In this document: in pieces, positions 1 to 7,951 of the stretch
Numbering within the stretch: the stretch's first letter is position 1
Layout: every line of letters begins with the position of its first letter
Assembly: GCF_016862515.1 (NCBI RefSeq)
Contig: NZ_BONC01000036.1
Location: 1-64,000, forward strand
Origin: Asanoa iriomotensis
GTDB lineage: Bacteria; Actinomycetota; Actinomycetes; Mycobacteriales; Micromonosporaceae
Length of the DNA: 64,000 nucleotides
Direction of reading: 5' to 3'
Made by a program: the position numbers and the translations under genes
The notes under the pieces: model-generated
The model's input: only the letters and a program-made list of their open reading frames with translations
What the model was told of the DNA's origin: nothing
Database searches by the model: none

Positions 1-459
1 GCGGTGGAGGCGCTACGCAGCGACGGAGCGCCGTACCAGGCGTTCAGCGCGGGCTTGCACGCCGCGACCTTCTGCGCGGACGTCGATGAGCTGCCGTGGG
101 TCACGCCGCGCGCCCCGCTAACGGTCCGGGAAAAGGCAACGGCCCGGGTGGTGGCCAAGCTGCCGGCAACATCGACATGGCCGTTCCCGACGGAGGTGGC
201 CGGTGCCCAGGGCATCGTGCAAACCTGCGAGTCGTGGCCGCCGAGCCGCCCGAACCCAACGCCACCACTGCACCGACTGACGATGCCGGTGCTGCTGCTA
301 GCCGGCGACCGCGACCTCTCGACGCCGCTGGCGTGGGCACAGGAACAGGCCAGCCAGACCCCGCGGGGCGAACTGGTGGTCGTGCCTGGCATGGGCCACT
401 CGATCCAGGGCCGCAACCCCATCGGCGACGCCGCCGTCCAACGGTTCCTACTCAACTGA
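1..459 (+). CDS. alpha/beta hydrolase, C-terminal part (cut by window edge)
   Basis: The reading frame is open to the left edge, so the N-terminus and the nucleophile are missing. The visible 152 or so residues match the C-terminal part of an alpha/beta hydrolase of the TAP-like (tripeptidyl aminopeptidase) type. There is a strand reading MPVLLLAGDRDLSTP carrying the catalytic Asp, followed about 35 residues later by GMGHS carrying the catalytic His. In this family such proteins are usually exported peptidases or esterases acting through a Ser-Asp-His triad. The substrate cannot be told from this fragment. A diverged copy of its 3' end and hairpin follows downstream. Confidence 0.75.
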   Translation, partial: AVEALRSDGAPYQAFSAGLHAATFCADVDELPWVTPRAPLTVREKATARVVAKLPATSTWPFPTEVAGAQGIVQTCESWPPSRPNPTPPLHRLTMPVLLLAGDRDLSTPLAWAQEQASQTPRGELVVVPGMGHSIQGRNPIGDAAVQRFLLN

Positions 460-655
460 ACCGGTCGCCCGCGCGGATCCACAAGGAAACCCCCGCGGGC
501 TACAGGGCAGGCGAGTGGGACACCACGAGGTGAGCTGGTGGTGATGCACCGGCACGGGCCGCCCAAGGTCGAAGTCGGTGCCGCCGGGGTCTTGGGGCTT
601 CTGCTCGTCTGAACCAGTTGCCCGCGCGGGCCCACACGGGACCCGCGCGGGCGGC
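452..655. repeat. diverged direct repeat around the hydrolase 3' end
   Basis: About 50 bases beginning at the hydrolase stop region (452-505, CTCAACTGAACCGGTCGCCC at its start) recur in diverged form at 605-655 (CTCGTCTGAACCAGTTGCCC at its start). Both copies carry a GC-rich hairpin-forming tail. This looks like local duplication of the gene end and its terminator. The 100 bases between the copies hold no gene I can support. Confidence 0.5.
620..652. terminator. GC-rich hairpin between convergent genes
   Basis: The 11-base arms GCCCGCGCGGG (620-630) and CCCGCGCGGGC (642-652) are perfect complements separated by 11 bases. It lies between the convergent hydrolase and SDR genes, so it could stop transcription from both sides. 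There is no T tract, as is common in actinobacteria. Confidence 0.5.
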
Positions 656-676
656 CACGGCATTATTCGGATCGGC

Positions 677-1369
677 TCACCAAGGTGAACCGATTCGGCG
701 CATTGTGATTGTGCTGATGTCGACGCCCTCCGGTTGGGTGAGGGCCCAGACGATCGCGCCGGCGACCTGGTCGGCGGTCAGGTAGCCGCCGGGCCGGTCG
801 GCCGGCGCTCCGCCGATCGGATCGAAGAAGTCGGTCTCCGTGCCGCCCGGCGAGACCAGCGTGACCCCTACCCCCTGGTCGGTGACCATCATCCGGGTGT
901 TGCCGGCCAGCCCGGTCATCGCCCACTTCGTCGCGCCGTAGATGTTGCCGGGTGTGTGCAGCACCCCTGCCACGCTGCCGACCAGCACGATCCGGCCGCG
1001 GGCGGCGGTCAGGTGGGGCAGCGCCGCGTGGATCAGCGTCGCCGGGCCCAGCACGTTGGTCAGCACCATGTCGCGCCAGCCGTCGGGGTCGCCGTCGTCA
1101 AGGCCGTCGTGGGTGGCGTACCCGGCGTTGGCGACGATGTTGTCCAGCCGGCCGAATTTGGCCACCGTGCTGTCCACGGCGGCCTCGACCTCCGCGGGCA
1201 CGCCGCTGTCGGACACGAGGGTCAGCGCCTCGGGGTGTTCGCTGCCGAACCGGTCAAGCTTGTCGGCCCGCCGGCCGGTGACGGCGACGTGGTGACCGAG
1301 GGCCAGCAGTTGGCGGGCGGTGGCGGCGCCGATGCCGGCGGACCCTCCAGTGATCAGGGTGACTGTCAT
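677..1369 (-). CDS. SDR family NAD(P)-dependent oxidoreductase
   Basis: A 230-residue classical short-chain dehydrogenase. It starts MTVTLITGGSAGIG, giving the cofactor glycine motif TGGSAGIG at once. Further motifs are NAG (mid-protein), the catalytic Ser in VGSVAGV and YGATK with catalytic Tyr and Lys. I chose the ATG at 1369 because longer versions add an arginine-rich N-terminus unlike the family and would run through the operator. It is divergent from a MerR regulator over a perfect palindrome (1384-1405) and is probably controlled by it. A TTGAGC/TTATGG pair with an 18-base spacer would leave only a few bases of leader. Substrate unknown. Confidence 0.88.
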   Translation of the reverse strand: MTVTLITGGSAGIGAATARQLLALGHHVAVTGRRADKLDRFGSEHPEALTLVSDSGVPAEVEAAVDSTVAKFGRLDNIVANAGYATHDGLDDGDPDGWRDMVLTNVLGPATLIHAALPHLTAARGRIVLVGSVAGVLHTPGNIYGATKWAMTGLAGNTRMMVTDQGVGVTLVSPGGTETDFFDPIGGAPADRPGGYLTADQVAGAIVWALTQPEGVDISTITMRRIGSPW

Positions 1370-1383
1370 GGCGCGGACCATAA

Positions 1384-1405
1384 GAGCTAGAGCCCGCTCT
1401 AGCTC
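1384..1405. promoter_or_regulatory. MerR-type operator palindrome
   Basis: The perfect 10-base arms GAGCTAGAGC (1384-1393) and GCTCTAGCTC (1396-1405) are separated by two bases. It lies 20 bases before the merR-like ATG and 15 bases before the SDR ATG. On the minus strand it fills the spacer of a possible promoter (TTGAGC at 1407-1402, TTATGG at 1383-1378), the standard placement for MerR activators. Confidence 0.75.
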
Positions 1406-1424
1406 AAGCGCTAGCCTGCGGTGC

Positions 1425-1835
1425 ATGGCGCACGGAATCGGCGATGTCGCGGCCCGCACCGGGTTGAGCGTGCACGCGCTGCGTTTCTACGAGCGGGAAG
1501 GGCTGTTCGCCGGCCCGATCGTCCGGGACCCGGGCGGCCGGCGCGTCTACTCCGACGACGACATCGAGTGGGTCGAGCTCTGCGCGCGACTGCGCGAGAC
1601 GGGCATGCCGATCGATGCCATCCGCAAGTACGCCGACCTGGTCCGCGAGGGTCCCGGCAACGAGCCCGACCGGCTCGCGCTGCTCCAAGCCCACCAGGAA
1701 CGGATCGAGGCGCAGATGGAAGCGCTGTCGGTCGGCCTGAGCATGATCAGCTACAAGGTCCGGGTGTACGAGAAGCGCCTGGCCGAGGGCACGGCGTCCG
1801 ACCTGTGGACGGGTCGAGCCGCTTCGGGCGATTAA
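1425..1835 (+). CDS. MerR family transcriptional regulator
   Basis: A 136-residue protein with an N-terminal MerR winged-helix domain (residues 1-70; GDVAARTGLSVHALRFYERE, then the RVYSDDDIEW segment) and a C-terminal coiled-coil dimerisation helix ending around KVRVYEKRL. There is no cysteine cluster typical of metal sensors, so it belongs with the small-molecule or redox-stress MerR types often paired with oxidoreductases. The ATG at 1425 follows the operator by 20 bases. It is divergent from the SDR gene. Likely role: activator of the SDR gene and of itself. Confidence 0.88.
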   Translation: MAHGIGDVAARTGLSVHALRFYEREGLFAGPIVRDPGGRRVYSDDDIEWVELCARLRETGMPIDAIRKYADLVREGPGNEPDRLALLQAHQERIEAQMEALSVGLSMISYKVRVYEKRLAEGTASDLWTGRAASGD

Positions 1836-1871
1836 ACACGAAAAAGGTCCATTTGGCGGTACGTTGGCCGC

Positions 1872-2384
1872 ATGGCCGACGGCTCTCACGACAGTCCGAC
1901 GTCGAAGTCGGCCGTGCCCACGCCCGCCGAGCTCCGCCGGGCGTACCTCCAAGAGCTTCAGCCGGCCGAACGCTCGGTGCTCTGGTCGTGGCTCGGCTTC
2001 ACGGTGACGTTCGCGGCCGTCCGGGCGATCACCTACAGCATCCGCAGCGGCGGCCATCGATTCCACAACGTCAGCATCGGCGGCATCCACCTCCATCACT
2101 ACATGTGGGGCATCGGCATGGTCAGCGCCGTCGGCGGCCTCGCGGTAGCCGGGTGCGAAAGCAAACGCCGCCACCCATTGACGGGCGTGGTCTACGGGTC
2201 CGGTTTGGCACTGATCGTCGACGAGTTCGCGCTGCTCCTTGACCTGAAGGACGTCTACTGGGCAAGCCAGGGCCGCGTCTCGGTCGATCTCGGCGTCGGC
2301 ATGGTCGCCCTGGGCGGCACGGGCCTGAGCATTCGCCCGATCCTTTCCCGCCTGGCCCGCGACCGCGGCCTCACCCGCCGCTAG
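1872..2384 (+). CDS. conserved membrane protein, function unknown
   Basis: A 170-residue protein with about four hydrophobic segments after a 30-residue polar N-terminus. Its notable conserved-looking features are the histidine-rich IHLHHYMWG near residue 75 and the acidic DEFALLLDLKDVYW near residue 117, which flank membrane helices and could bind a metal or proton. I recognise the pattern from actinobacterial proteins of unknown function but cannot name a family. It stands alone, 36 bases after the MerR gene on the same strand. Confidence 0.7.
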   Translation: MADGSHDSPTSKSAVPTPAELRRAYLQELQPAERSVLWSWLGFTVTFAAVRAITYSIRSGGHRFHNVSIGGIHLHHYMWGIGMVSAVGGLAVAGCESKRRHPLTGVVYGSGLALIVDEFALLLDLKDVYWASQGRVSVDLGVGMVALGGTGLSIRPILSRLARDRGLTRR

Positions 2385-2746
2385 GGCCCGACGCGGTCTT
2401 GGCGTTCACCTGCCGCTACGACTCACGGAAACCCCGGACCGCGTCCTGCCCGGCCTCGTTGTCCGGCCTTGACGCCGATCCGGCCCTTGACGCCAGCTCA
2501 GCCTGGCAGAAAACGACTACGCGGCAGGCTGCCCATCCGTGATCCGGCCGTGTGGTGGCGGTCCGTTGGGGTGGGGCGTGCGCCCATCAGCGCACTCATG
2601 GTGGTCTATGTCTGGCTTCACCGGCACCTCGCGGTGCACCCATCCGCGTCCGGGAGGCACGGTCAGACCCGCTGGGGCGCGGGTCGTTCGAGCGGACGCG
2701 GTTAATCGGTTGAGTAGTGGTGGGTCGGTGGGTGACGCTCGGTGTC
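2385..2746. other. spacer without a supported gene
   Basis: These 360 bases lie between two plus-strand genes. A short near-duplication (CCGGCCTTGACGCCGAT followed by CCGGCCCTTGACGCCAG) begins near 2463. Open frames here have no start context or recognisable protein signature, so none is called. Confidence 0.5.
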
Positions 2747-3283
2747 ATGCGGGTGACGTTCGATCGTCCTGCGGACCATGTGTGGGGCTCGATTCTGATC
2801 GAGCGTGATGATCACGTCGTCTACCGCATGAGTGCGGGCCCGATCACCGCCGAGTTGCCGCACGACCTGGTCCATTTCACCGTCGAGGATGCGATGCGCG
2901 TCGCGGACGGGATCTGGGGTGCGATCGCCGGCGGCGTGGTGTTCAAGAGCATGACCCACCAGTCCGGCCGCCGGCCGCCCCACAGCGCGGACAGATCGGC
3001 CGCGCTGATCCGCGAGTATCGCGACCGCATTCAGCACGCCGAGCTCCTCGGCGGTTTCGTCGAAGCTGTGGCGATGCAACCCCGGGCTGACCTCGCGAAA
3101 CTCATCGCCCAATGGTTCGCTACCCGGCCCGAGAACGCGCCGCCGCCCGACGCGGTGCGGGCCGCCGTCACCGCGTTGCACGACGCTGCGGAACGCTGGC
3201 GGGCGGTTCCGGTCGGCGGGACTCTGTCGCTCGACTGGCCCGCCCACCGCAAGATTCGGCCGTCTCGCGTCGGCCGGCGTTGA
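2747..3283 (+). CDS. hypothetical protein
   Basis: A 178-residue soluble protein with no domain I can name. The ATG at 2747 (MRVTFDRPADHVWGSILIERDDH) is preferred over an in-frame start 30 bases upstream because the alpha/beta pattern begins there. The N-terminal 60 residues look like a beta-rich fold that opens like a DUF2283-type small domain, but I would not assign it. The rest is helical and charged, ending in a basic tail. Codon use matches the neighbours and the frame has good third-position GC bias. Confidence 0.55.
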   Translation: MRVTFDRPADHVWGSILIERDDHVVYRMSAGPITAELPHDLVHFTVEDAMRVADGIWGAIAGGVVFKSMTHQSGRRPPHSADRSAALIREYRDRIQHAELLGGFVEAVAMQPRADLAKLIAQWFATRPENAPPPDAVRAAVTALHDAAERWRAVPVGGTLSLDWPAHRKIRPSRVGRR

Positions 3284-3439
3284 TCGCACAGACCGCACAG
3301 GCATCAGACACGCTCTCAACCGGATCAGTCATGCGCAAAAGCCTCGATTTTCTCGAACGCCGCGTACCGGTTCTGCGGAGCTAGGCTCCGAAAGGGGGCA
3401 GGCCGCCTCCCGGACGCCAGACGATGGGAGGCGTGCGCC

Positions 3440-4306
3440 ATGGCTACGGCGACTGCTGCGGGGACGATCGACGTCGGGGGAGACCTTACGGTTAACCGGT
3501 TTGGTTTCGGGGCCATGCGGATTACCGGGCCGGGGATCTGGGGGCCACCGGTCAACAAGGACGACGCCATCGCGACTTTGCGGCGGGCCGTCGAGGAGGA
3601 CATCAACTTCATCGACACCGCCGACAGTTACGGGCCCAACGTCAGTGAAGAGCTGATCGCCGAGGCGCTCTATCCGTACCCCGATGATCTGGTCATCACC
3701 ACCAAGGCCGGTATGTACCGCACCGGTCCCGACGACGGCGAGGCGGACGGGTTCTGGCCCAAGGACGGCCGGCCCGAGCACATCATCGAGGCGTGCGAAG
3801 GGTCGCTGCGCCGGCTCCGCCTCGAGCAGATCCCGCTGTTCCAGTTCCACAAGACGGACCCGAAGGTGCCCTTCGCGGAGTCGATGGGCGCTCTGGTCCA
3901 GCTCAAGGAGCAGGGCAAGGTGCAGCACGTCGGTGTCTCCAACGTGACCGAGGAGCAGGTCCGCGTCGCACAGGAGATGGTGCCGATCGTCTCGGTCCAG
4001 AATCGCTACAACATTGACGACCGCAGCTCGGAGACCATTGTGGACCTGTGTGAGCAGGAGCAGATGGTGTTCATCCCGTGGGCGCCGATCATCCCGTCCG
4101 ACGACAGCCCGGCGGTTCGAGACATCGCCGAGCGGCACGCGGCCACGCCGCGGCAGATCTCGCTCGCCTGGCTGCTCGCCCGGTCGCCGGCGATGCTGCC
4201 GATCGCGGGTACGAGCGACCCCGCGCACCTCGACGACAACCTCGCCGCCGTCGACGTGCACCTGACCCAGGCCGAGGTGGCGACGCTCACGAACCTCGGC
4301 GGTTGA
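3440..4306 (+). CDS. aldo/keto reductase (tandem copy 1)
   Basis: A 288-residue NADPH-dependent aldo/keto reductase of the (beta/alpha)8 barrel type. The catalytic tetrad is visible: Asp and Tyr in FIDTADSYG (about residues 57-62), Lys in VITTKAG (about 90) and His in FQFHKTD (about 137). Cofactor-loop residues appear near the C-terminus in LPIAGTSDPAHLDDN. It is a close paralogue of the next gene (roughly three quarters identical by eye, same N-terminal AGTIDVGGDLTVNRFGFGAM pattern). A hairpin separates the two, so each may have its own transcript. Substrate unknown. Confidence 0.9.
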   Translation: MATATAAGTIDVGGDLTVNRFGFGAMRITGPGIWGPPVNKDDAIATLRRAVEEDINFIDTADSYGPNVSEELIAEALYPYPDDLVITTKAGMYRTGPDDGEADGFWPKDGRPEHIIEACEGSLRRLRLEQIPLFQFHKTDPKVPFAESMGALVQLKEQGKVQHVGVSNVTEEQVRVAQEMVPIVSVQNRYNIDDRSSETIVDLCEQEQMVFIPWAPIIPSDDSPAVRDIAERHAATPRQISLAWLLARSPAMLPIAGTSDPAHLDDNLAAVDVHLTQAEVATLTNLGG

Positions 4307-4336
4307 CGATCTGAAGATTAGGCTCCAGGAGAACGA

Positions 4337-4365
4337 GGAGGCGAATGCGCGTCGCATTTGCCTCC
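4337..4365. terminator. hairpin between tandem aldo/keto reductase genes
   Basis: Arms 4337-4349 and 4353-4365 (GGAGGCGAATGCG and CGCATTTGCCTCC) pair over 13 bases with one G-T wobble and a three-base loop. It sits 30 bases after the first reductase stop and 25 bases before the second start. It could be a terminator or attenuator; there is no T run. Confidence 0.5.
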
Positions 4366-4390
4366 GACGTCTGATTGGAGTGTCTGCACC

Positions 4391-5236
4391 ATGCCCAATG
4401 CCAGCTCTGCGGGGACGATCGACGTCGGCGGGGATCTCACGGTAAACCGGTTCGGTTACGGCGCGATGCGCATCACCGGGCCGGGCATCTGGGGGCCGCC
4501 GGCCGACAAGGACCAGGCGATCGCGGTGTTGCGCCGCGTGGTCGACGCCGGGGTCAACTTCATCGACACCGCCGACTCCTACGGCCCGAGCGTGAGCGAG
4601 GAGCTGATCGCCCAGGCGCTCTACCCGTACCCGGACGATCTGGTCATCGCCACCAAAGGTGGCCTGCTCCGGCCTGAACCGTTTGTGCCGTGGCCCGCCG
4701 ACGGCCGCCCCGAGCACCTGCGCGAGGTCTGCGAGGGCTCACTGCGCCGGCTGCGGATCGAGCAGATCCCGCTGTACCAGTTCCACCGGCCGGACCCGAA
4801 TGTGCCGTTCGAGGACTCGATCGGTGAACTGGTTAAGCTCAAGGACGAGGGCAAGATCCGGCACATCGGCCTCTCGAACGTCGACGAGGAGCAGATCCGC
4901 GCGGCGCAGCGGCTGACGCCGATCGTCTCGATCCAGAACCGGTACAACGTCGACGACCGCGCGTCCGAGACGATCGTCGACCTGTGCGAGCAGGAGTCGA
5001 TGGTGTTCCTGCCGTGGGCGCCGATCCAGGACCTGGACAAGAACCAGACCATTCACGAGATCGCCGAGCGCCACAACGCGTCGGCCCGGCAGGTCGTGCT
5101 GGCCTGGCTGCTCGGCCGGTCGTCGTCGATGCTGCCCATCCCGGGCACGGGCGATCTCGCGCACCTCGAAGACAACCTGGCCGCCCTCGACCTCGAGCTG
5201 TCGCAGGCGGAGATCGCCAGCCTGACCCGGGCCTGA
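4391..5236 (+). CDS. aldo/keto reductase (tandem copy 2)
   Basis: A 281-residue paralogue of the preceding reductase with the same tetrad: FIDTADSYG, VIATKGG and YQFHRPD. The ATG at 4391 aligns with the paralogue start; an in-frame ATG 33 bases upstream lies in the intergenic hairpin region and has no counterpart. Differences cluster in the loop after the catalytic Lys (LLRPEPFVPW here, MYRTGPDDGEADGFW in copy 1). This loop lines the substrate pocket in AKRs, so the copies may differ in substrate. Confidence 0.9.
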   Translation: MPNASSAGTIDVGGDLTVNRFGYGAMRITGPGIWGPPADKDQAIAVLRRVVDAGVNFIDTADSYGPSVSEELIAQALYPYPDDLVIATKGGLLRPEPFVPWPADGRPEHLREVCEGSLRRLRIEQIPLYQFHRPDPNVPFEDSIGELVKLKDEGKIRHIGLSNVDEEQIRAAQRLTPIVSIQNRYNVDDRASETIVDLCEQESMVFLPWAPIQDLDKNQTIHEIAERHNASARQVVLAWLLGRSSSMLPIPGTGDLAHLEDNLAALDLELSQAEIASLTRA

Positions 5237-5247
5237 CCGCGCGCGGA

Positions 5248-5282
5248 GCTCGGTCGGATACACCACGGGTATCCGACCGAGC
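5248..5282. terminator. bidirectional terminator hairpin
   Basis: Perfect 14-base arms (GCTCGGTCGGATAC at 5248-5261, GTATCCGACCGAGC at 5269-5282) with a seven-base loop, placed exactly between the convergent reductase and DUF1905 genes. Confidence 0.75.
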
Positions 5283-5293
5283 CCCGCCCCGGC

Positions 5294-5602
5294 TCAGACG
5301 TCGACCAGCTCGACACTCACCGTCGCGACGTCACCAGCGTCGAGGCCTTCGGCCCGGCGCACGGCCTTCTTGAGCGGCAGGACGTAACACCCGCTCGCGC
5401 TGTCCGGGAAGACCGACGTGCGCCAGGCGCTGCCCCCGACGGCCACGCGAACCCGCACCGAACCGAAGCCGCGCCGGATGCCGCCCGTGCGGTCGCGGAT
5501 CTCGGCGGACGCGTCGACCGGCAGCGTGACGAACACCCAGGCGTCGTCGCGCCGCGCATCCCAGAACCACAGCTCGGCGTCGAAAGAGAACCTCACCGGC
5601 AC
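5294..5602 (-). CDS. DUF1905 domain-containing protein
   Basis: About 102 residues matching the DUF1905 small beta-barrel pattern: VRFSFDAELWFWD at the start, WVFVTLPVDASAEI, then GFGSVRVRVAVGG and SGCYVLPLKKAVRRAEGLDAGDVATVSVEL. The family function is unknown. I prefer the GTG at 5602 because AGGTG lies about eight bases upstream. An ATG at 5638 would add 12 residues but has no ribosome site and is only 18 bases from the divergent start. Its divergent partner is an aldo/keto reductase. Confidence 0.8.
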   Translation of the reverse strand: MPVRFSFDAELWFWDARRDDAWVFVTLPVDASAEIRDRTGGIRRGFGSVRVRVAVGGSAWRTSVFPDSASGCYVLPLKKAVRRAEGLDAGDVATVSVELVDV

Positions 5603-5656
5603 AGCATCACACCTGGCTACGACAGGTTGAGCGGGCATCGGAGCTAGGGTCGGGAC

Positions 5657-6628
5657 ATGAGACATGTGACGCTCGGCGGGCTCGACGTCGCCCGACTTGG
5701 CCTCGGCTGCATGGGCATGTCCGCCTACTACGAGGGCTTCGGCGACGACGACGAGTCGGTGCGCACCATCCGGCGTTCCCGCGAGCTCGGCATCACGATG
5801 CTCGACACCGCCGAGGTGTACGGCCCCTTCATCAACGAGGAGCTGGTGCGGCGGGCGGTCGCGGAGAACCGTGACGACTACGTGATCGCCACCAAGTTCG
5901 GCCAGCTCACCCACCGTGCGGGTGAGGTCACGCGCAAGCTCGACAGCTCGCCCGAGAACATCCGGATCGCCGTCGAGGGCTCGCTGCGCCGGCTCGGCAC
6001 GGATCGGATCGACCTGCTCTACCAGCACCGGGTCGATCCGGCCGTCCCGATCGAGGAGACCGTCGGCGAGATGGCCCGGTTGGTGGCCGAGGGCAAGGTG
6101 CTCCACATCGGACTTTCCGAGGCCGCGCCCGAGACCATCCGCCGCGCCCACGCCACCCACCCGATCGCGGCTTTGCAGTCGGAGTACTCGCTGTGGACCC
6201 GCGACCCCGAGGACGAGGTGCTGCCGCTGCTGCGCGAGCTCGGCATCGGCCTGGTCGCCTACTCGCCGCTCGGCCGGGGCTTCCTGACGGGCCGCTTCAC
6301 CAAGCCCGACGACCTGCGCAGCGACGACTTCCGCGCCTCGCTGCCCCGGTTCAGTGCCGCGAACTTCGCGCAGAACATGAAGATCGTCGCGGAGGTACGG
6401 GCAGTCGCCGACGAGGCCGATGCCACCCCGGCGCAGGTGGCACTCGCCTGGGTCCTCGCGCAGGGCCCGGACATCGTCCCGATCCCCGGCACGACCCGGG
6501 TCTCGCGGCTGGAGGAGAACGTGGCCGCGGAGGCCCGCACGCTGACGCAGGAACAGCTTGACCGGTTGAGCGCGATCCACCCGCCGATCGGCGACCGCTA
6601 CGCCGACATGACCCCGATTGGCCGCTAG
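5657..6628 (+). CDS. aldo/keto reductase (third, more distant)
   Basis: A 323-residue aldo/keto reductase of the longer type (MRHVTLGGLDVARLGLGCMG start), unlike the two tandem copies. The tetrad is in MLDTAEVYG (Asp, Tyr), YVIATKFG (Lys) and LLYQHRVD (His). The cofactor-binding end is IVPIPGTTRVSRLEENVAAE. This architecture is usual for reductases of ketones, aldehydes or quinone-like substrates; the exact one is unknown. It is divergent from the DUF1905 gene with a short shared control region. Confidence 0.9.
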   Translation: MRHVTLGGLDVARLGLGCMGMSAYYEGFGDDDESVRTIRRSRELGITMLDTAEVYGPFINEELVRRAVAENRDDYVIATKFGQLTHRAGEVTRKLDSSPENIRIAVEGSLRRLGTDRIDLLYQHRVDPAVPIEETVGEMARLVAEGKVLHIGLSEAAPETIRRAHATHPIAALQSEYSLWTRDPEDEVLPLLRELGIGLVAYSPLGRGFLTGRFTKPDDLRSDDFRASLPRFSAANFAQNMKIVAEVRAVADEADATPAQVALAWVLAQGPDIVPIPGTTRVSRLEENVAAEARTLTQEQLDRLSAIHPPIGDRYADMTPIGR

Positions 6629-6992
6629 ACCCTGTTTCGTATCCGGGCCGGGGTGCGACAGGCTTTGACCGGGTACAACACCGATATTCGGCCAAAGCCG
6701 CCCGGCCGGCGCACCGACCTTGGGCGACCAGATGCCGTGCCCAGGCGACTCCGCGACTGCGTCTCGCATCGTCCTTTGCCACCGCGCCAAGGCGACCTCT
6801 ACCGTGACGGGCTCATCCGCGACCTCGACGCCGCCCCACCGCCGCCCTCGACCTCGGATGCGAGACGGGACCTGGTCCGTCTGGCCCGTCAGCCACGCCC
6901 AGCCGCCACAAGGCGGTGTCGCGCGATCACGACGGCACCCGGGCCACCACGTCTCGGCTCGCACTGAGTCGTCGAATGAGCCCGGAAGGGCG
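6629..6992. other. convergent spacer without a supported gene
   Basis: These 364 bases lie between the third reductase and the LigD-type polymerase gene, which converge. Frames across it lack start signals and recognisable domains. I see no clean terminator hairpin with confidence. Confidence 0.45.
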
Positions 6993-7946
6993 TCACTCCT
7001 CGGAGCGCCGTTCCCGCGCCCGCCGTTTGCCCTCGTGCATCGCGACCACGCGCGCGATCGGAATCGTGTGCCCCTCCTCGACCAACCCGGGGTCAAGCCG
7101 CTGCGGCGCCGGCATCAACTCCGCCCACGGATCGCCCTCGCCGAGTGCAGCCGCGGCCGTGTGAACCGTGTAATCAGTGGGCACGGCCGCCTCCAGCTCG
7201 TCCCAAGGCAACGGGAACGACACCGGAACCCCGGGCCGCAGCCGCGGACTGTAGGCGGCCGCGACGGTCGCCCCGCCGGCCCGCGTCGAATCGAGGAACA
7301 CCTTCCCCTCTCGCTGCTCGACGATGAACGCCGTCGTGGCGAGCGCCGGGTCCAGCCGCTCGGCCCGCGCCGCGATCGCCCGCGTAGCCGCCGCCACGTC
7401 ATCGTGGGCCTGCCCGGCGGCCAGCGGCACGAACACGTGCGCGCCCTTGGCGCCGCTGGTCTTCGCCGCACCGGCCATGCCGCAGGAGGAGAGCACTTCG
7501 CGAACCAACAGCGCCGCCTGCGCGGCCAATCGGAACGCGCCACCCGGAGGTGGGTCGAGGTCCAGGATCAGGTGCGTCGGGTGCGCCCAGTCGTCGCTGA
7601 CCGCCAGACCCGGGTGATATTCCACGGCCCGCTGGTTGGCGAACCAGATCAGCGTCCGCCGATCGTTGCACAGCCCGTAACTCACCATCCGCCGCGACCG
7701 GTCCGCCCACACGTCCGCCCGGGCGACCCAGTCCGGCGTGTACTTGGGCAGGTTCTTCTGCATGAACGGCGGCTGCCCGGGCCGTACCCGCATCACCGAC
7801 AGCGGTCGGTCCCGCAGCACCGGGATGAACCGGTTGTGCACCGCGTCGAGATAGTCGACCAGGTCGCGTTTGTTGGCACCGGCGCCGTCGAACAGCTCCT
7901 GGTCGAGGTTGGTCAGCGGCACTCCGTCGCGCTCTTCACCAGCCAT
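6993..7946 (-). CDS. LigD-type NHEJ polymerase domain, stand-alone
   Basis: A 317-residue protein matching the archaeo-eukaryotic primase-type polymerase of bacterial non-homologous end joining. Motifs: DLDPPPGG (catalytic aspartates, about residue 129), TSGAKGAHVFVPL (the usual form is TSGSKGxHVYVP) and FIVEQREGKVFLD with the third acidic residue. Length equals the single domain, with no ligase or nuclease part, so it is the separate Pol type found beside split NHEJ systems. No Ku or ligase gene lies in the window. Expected activity: template-dependent and template-independent gap filling at DNA ends, favouring ribonucleotides. Confidence 0.9.
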   Translation of the reverse strand: MAGEERDGVPLTNLDQELFDGAGANKRDLVDYLDAVHNRFIPVLRDRPLSVMRVRPGQPPFMQKNLPKYTPDWVARADVWADRSRRMVSYGLCNDRRTLIWFANQRAVEYHPGLAVSDDWAHPTHLILDLDPPPGGAFRLAAQAALLVREVLSSCGMAGAAKTSGAKGAHVFVPLAAGQAHDDVAAATRAIAARAERLDPALATTAFIVEQREGKVFLDSTRAGGATVAAAYSPRLRPGVPVSFPLPWDELEAAVPTDYTVHTAAAALGEGDPWAELMPAPQRLDPGLVEEGHTIPIARVVAMHEGKRRARERRSEE

Positions 7947-7951
7947 GCGCC

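Noticed and set aside
2469-2705. Short plus-strand frame in the spacer
   Set aside because: No ribosome site, basic low-information protein, no recognisable fold.
6720-6992. Extra gene between the third reductase and LigD-type polymerase
   Set aside because: Frames run into the polymerase gene on the other strand and show no start signal or domain.
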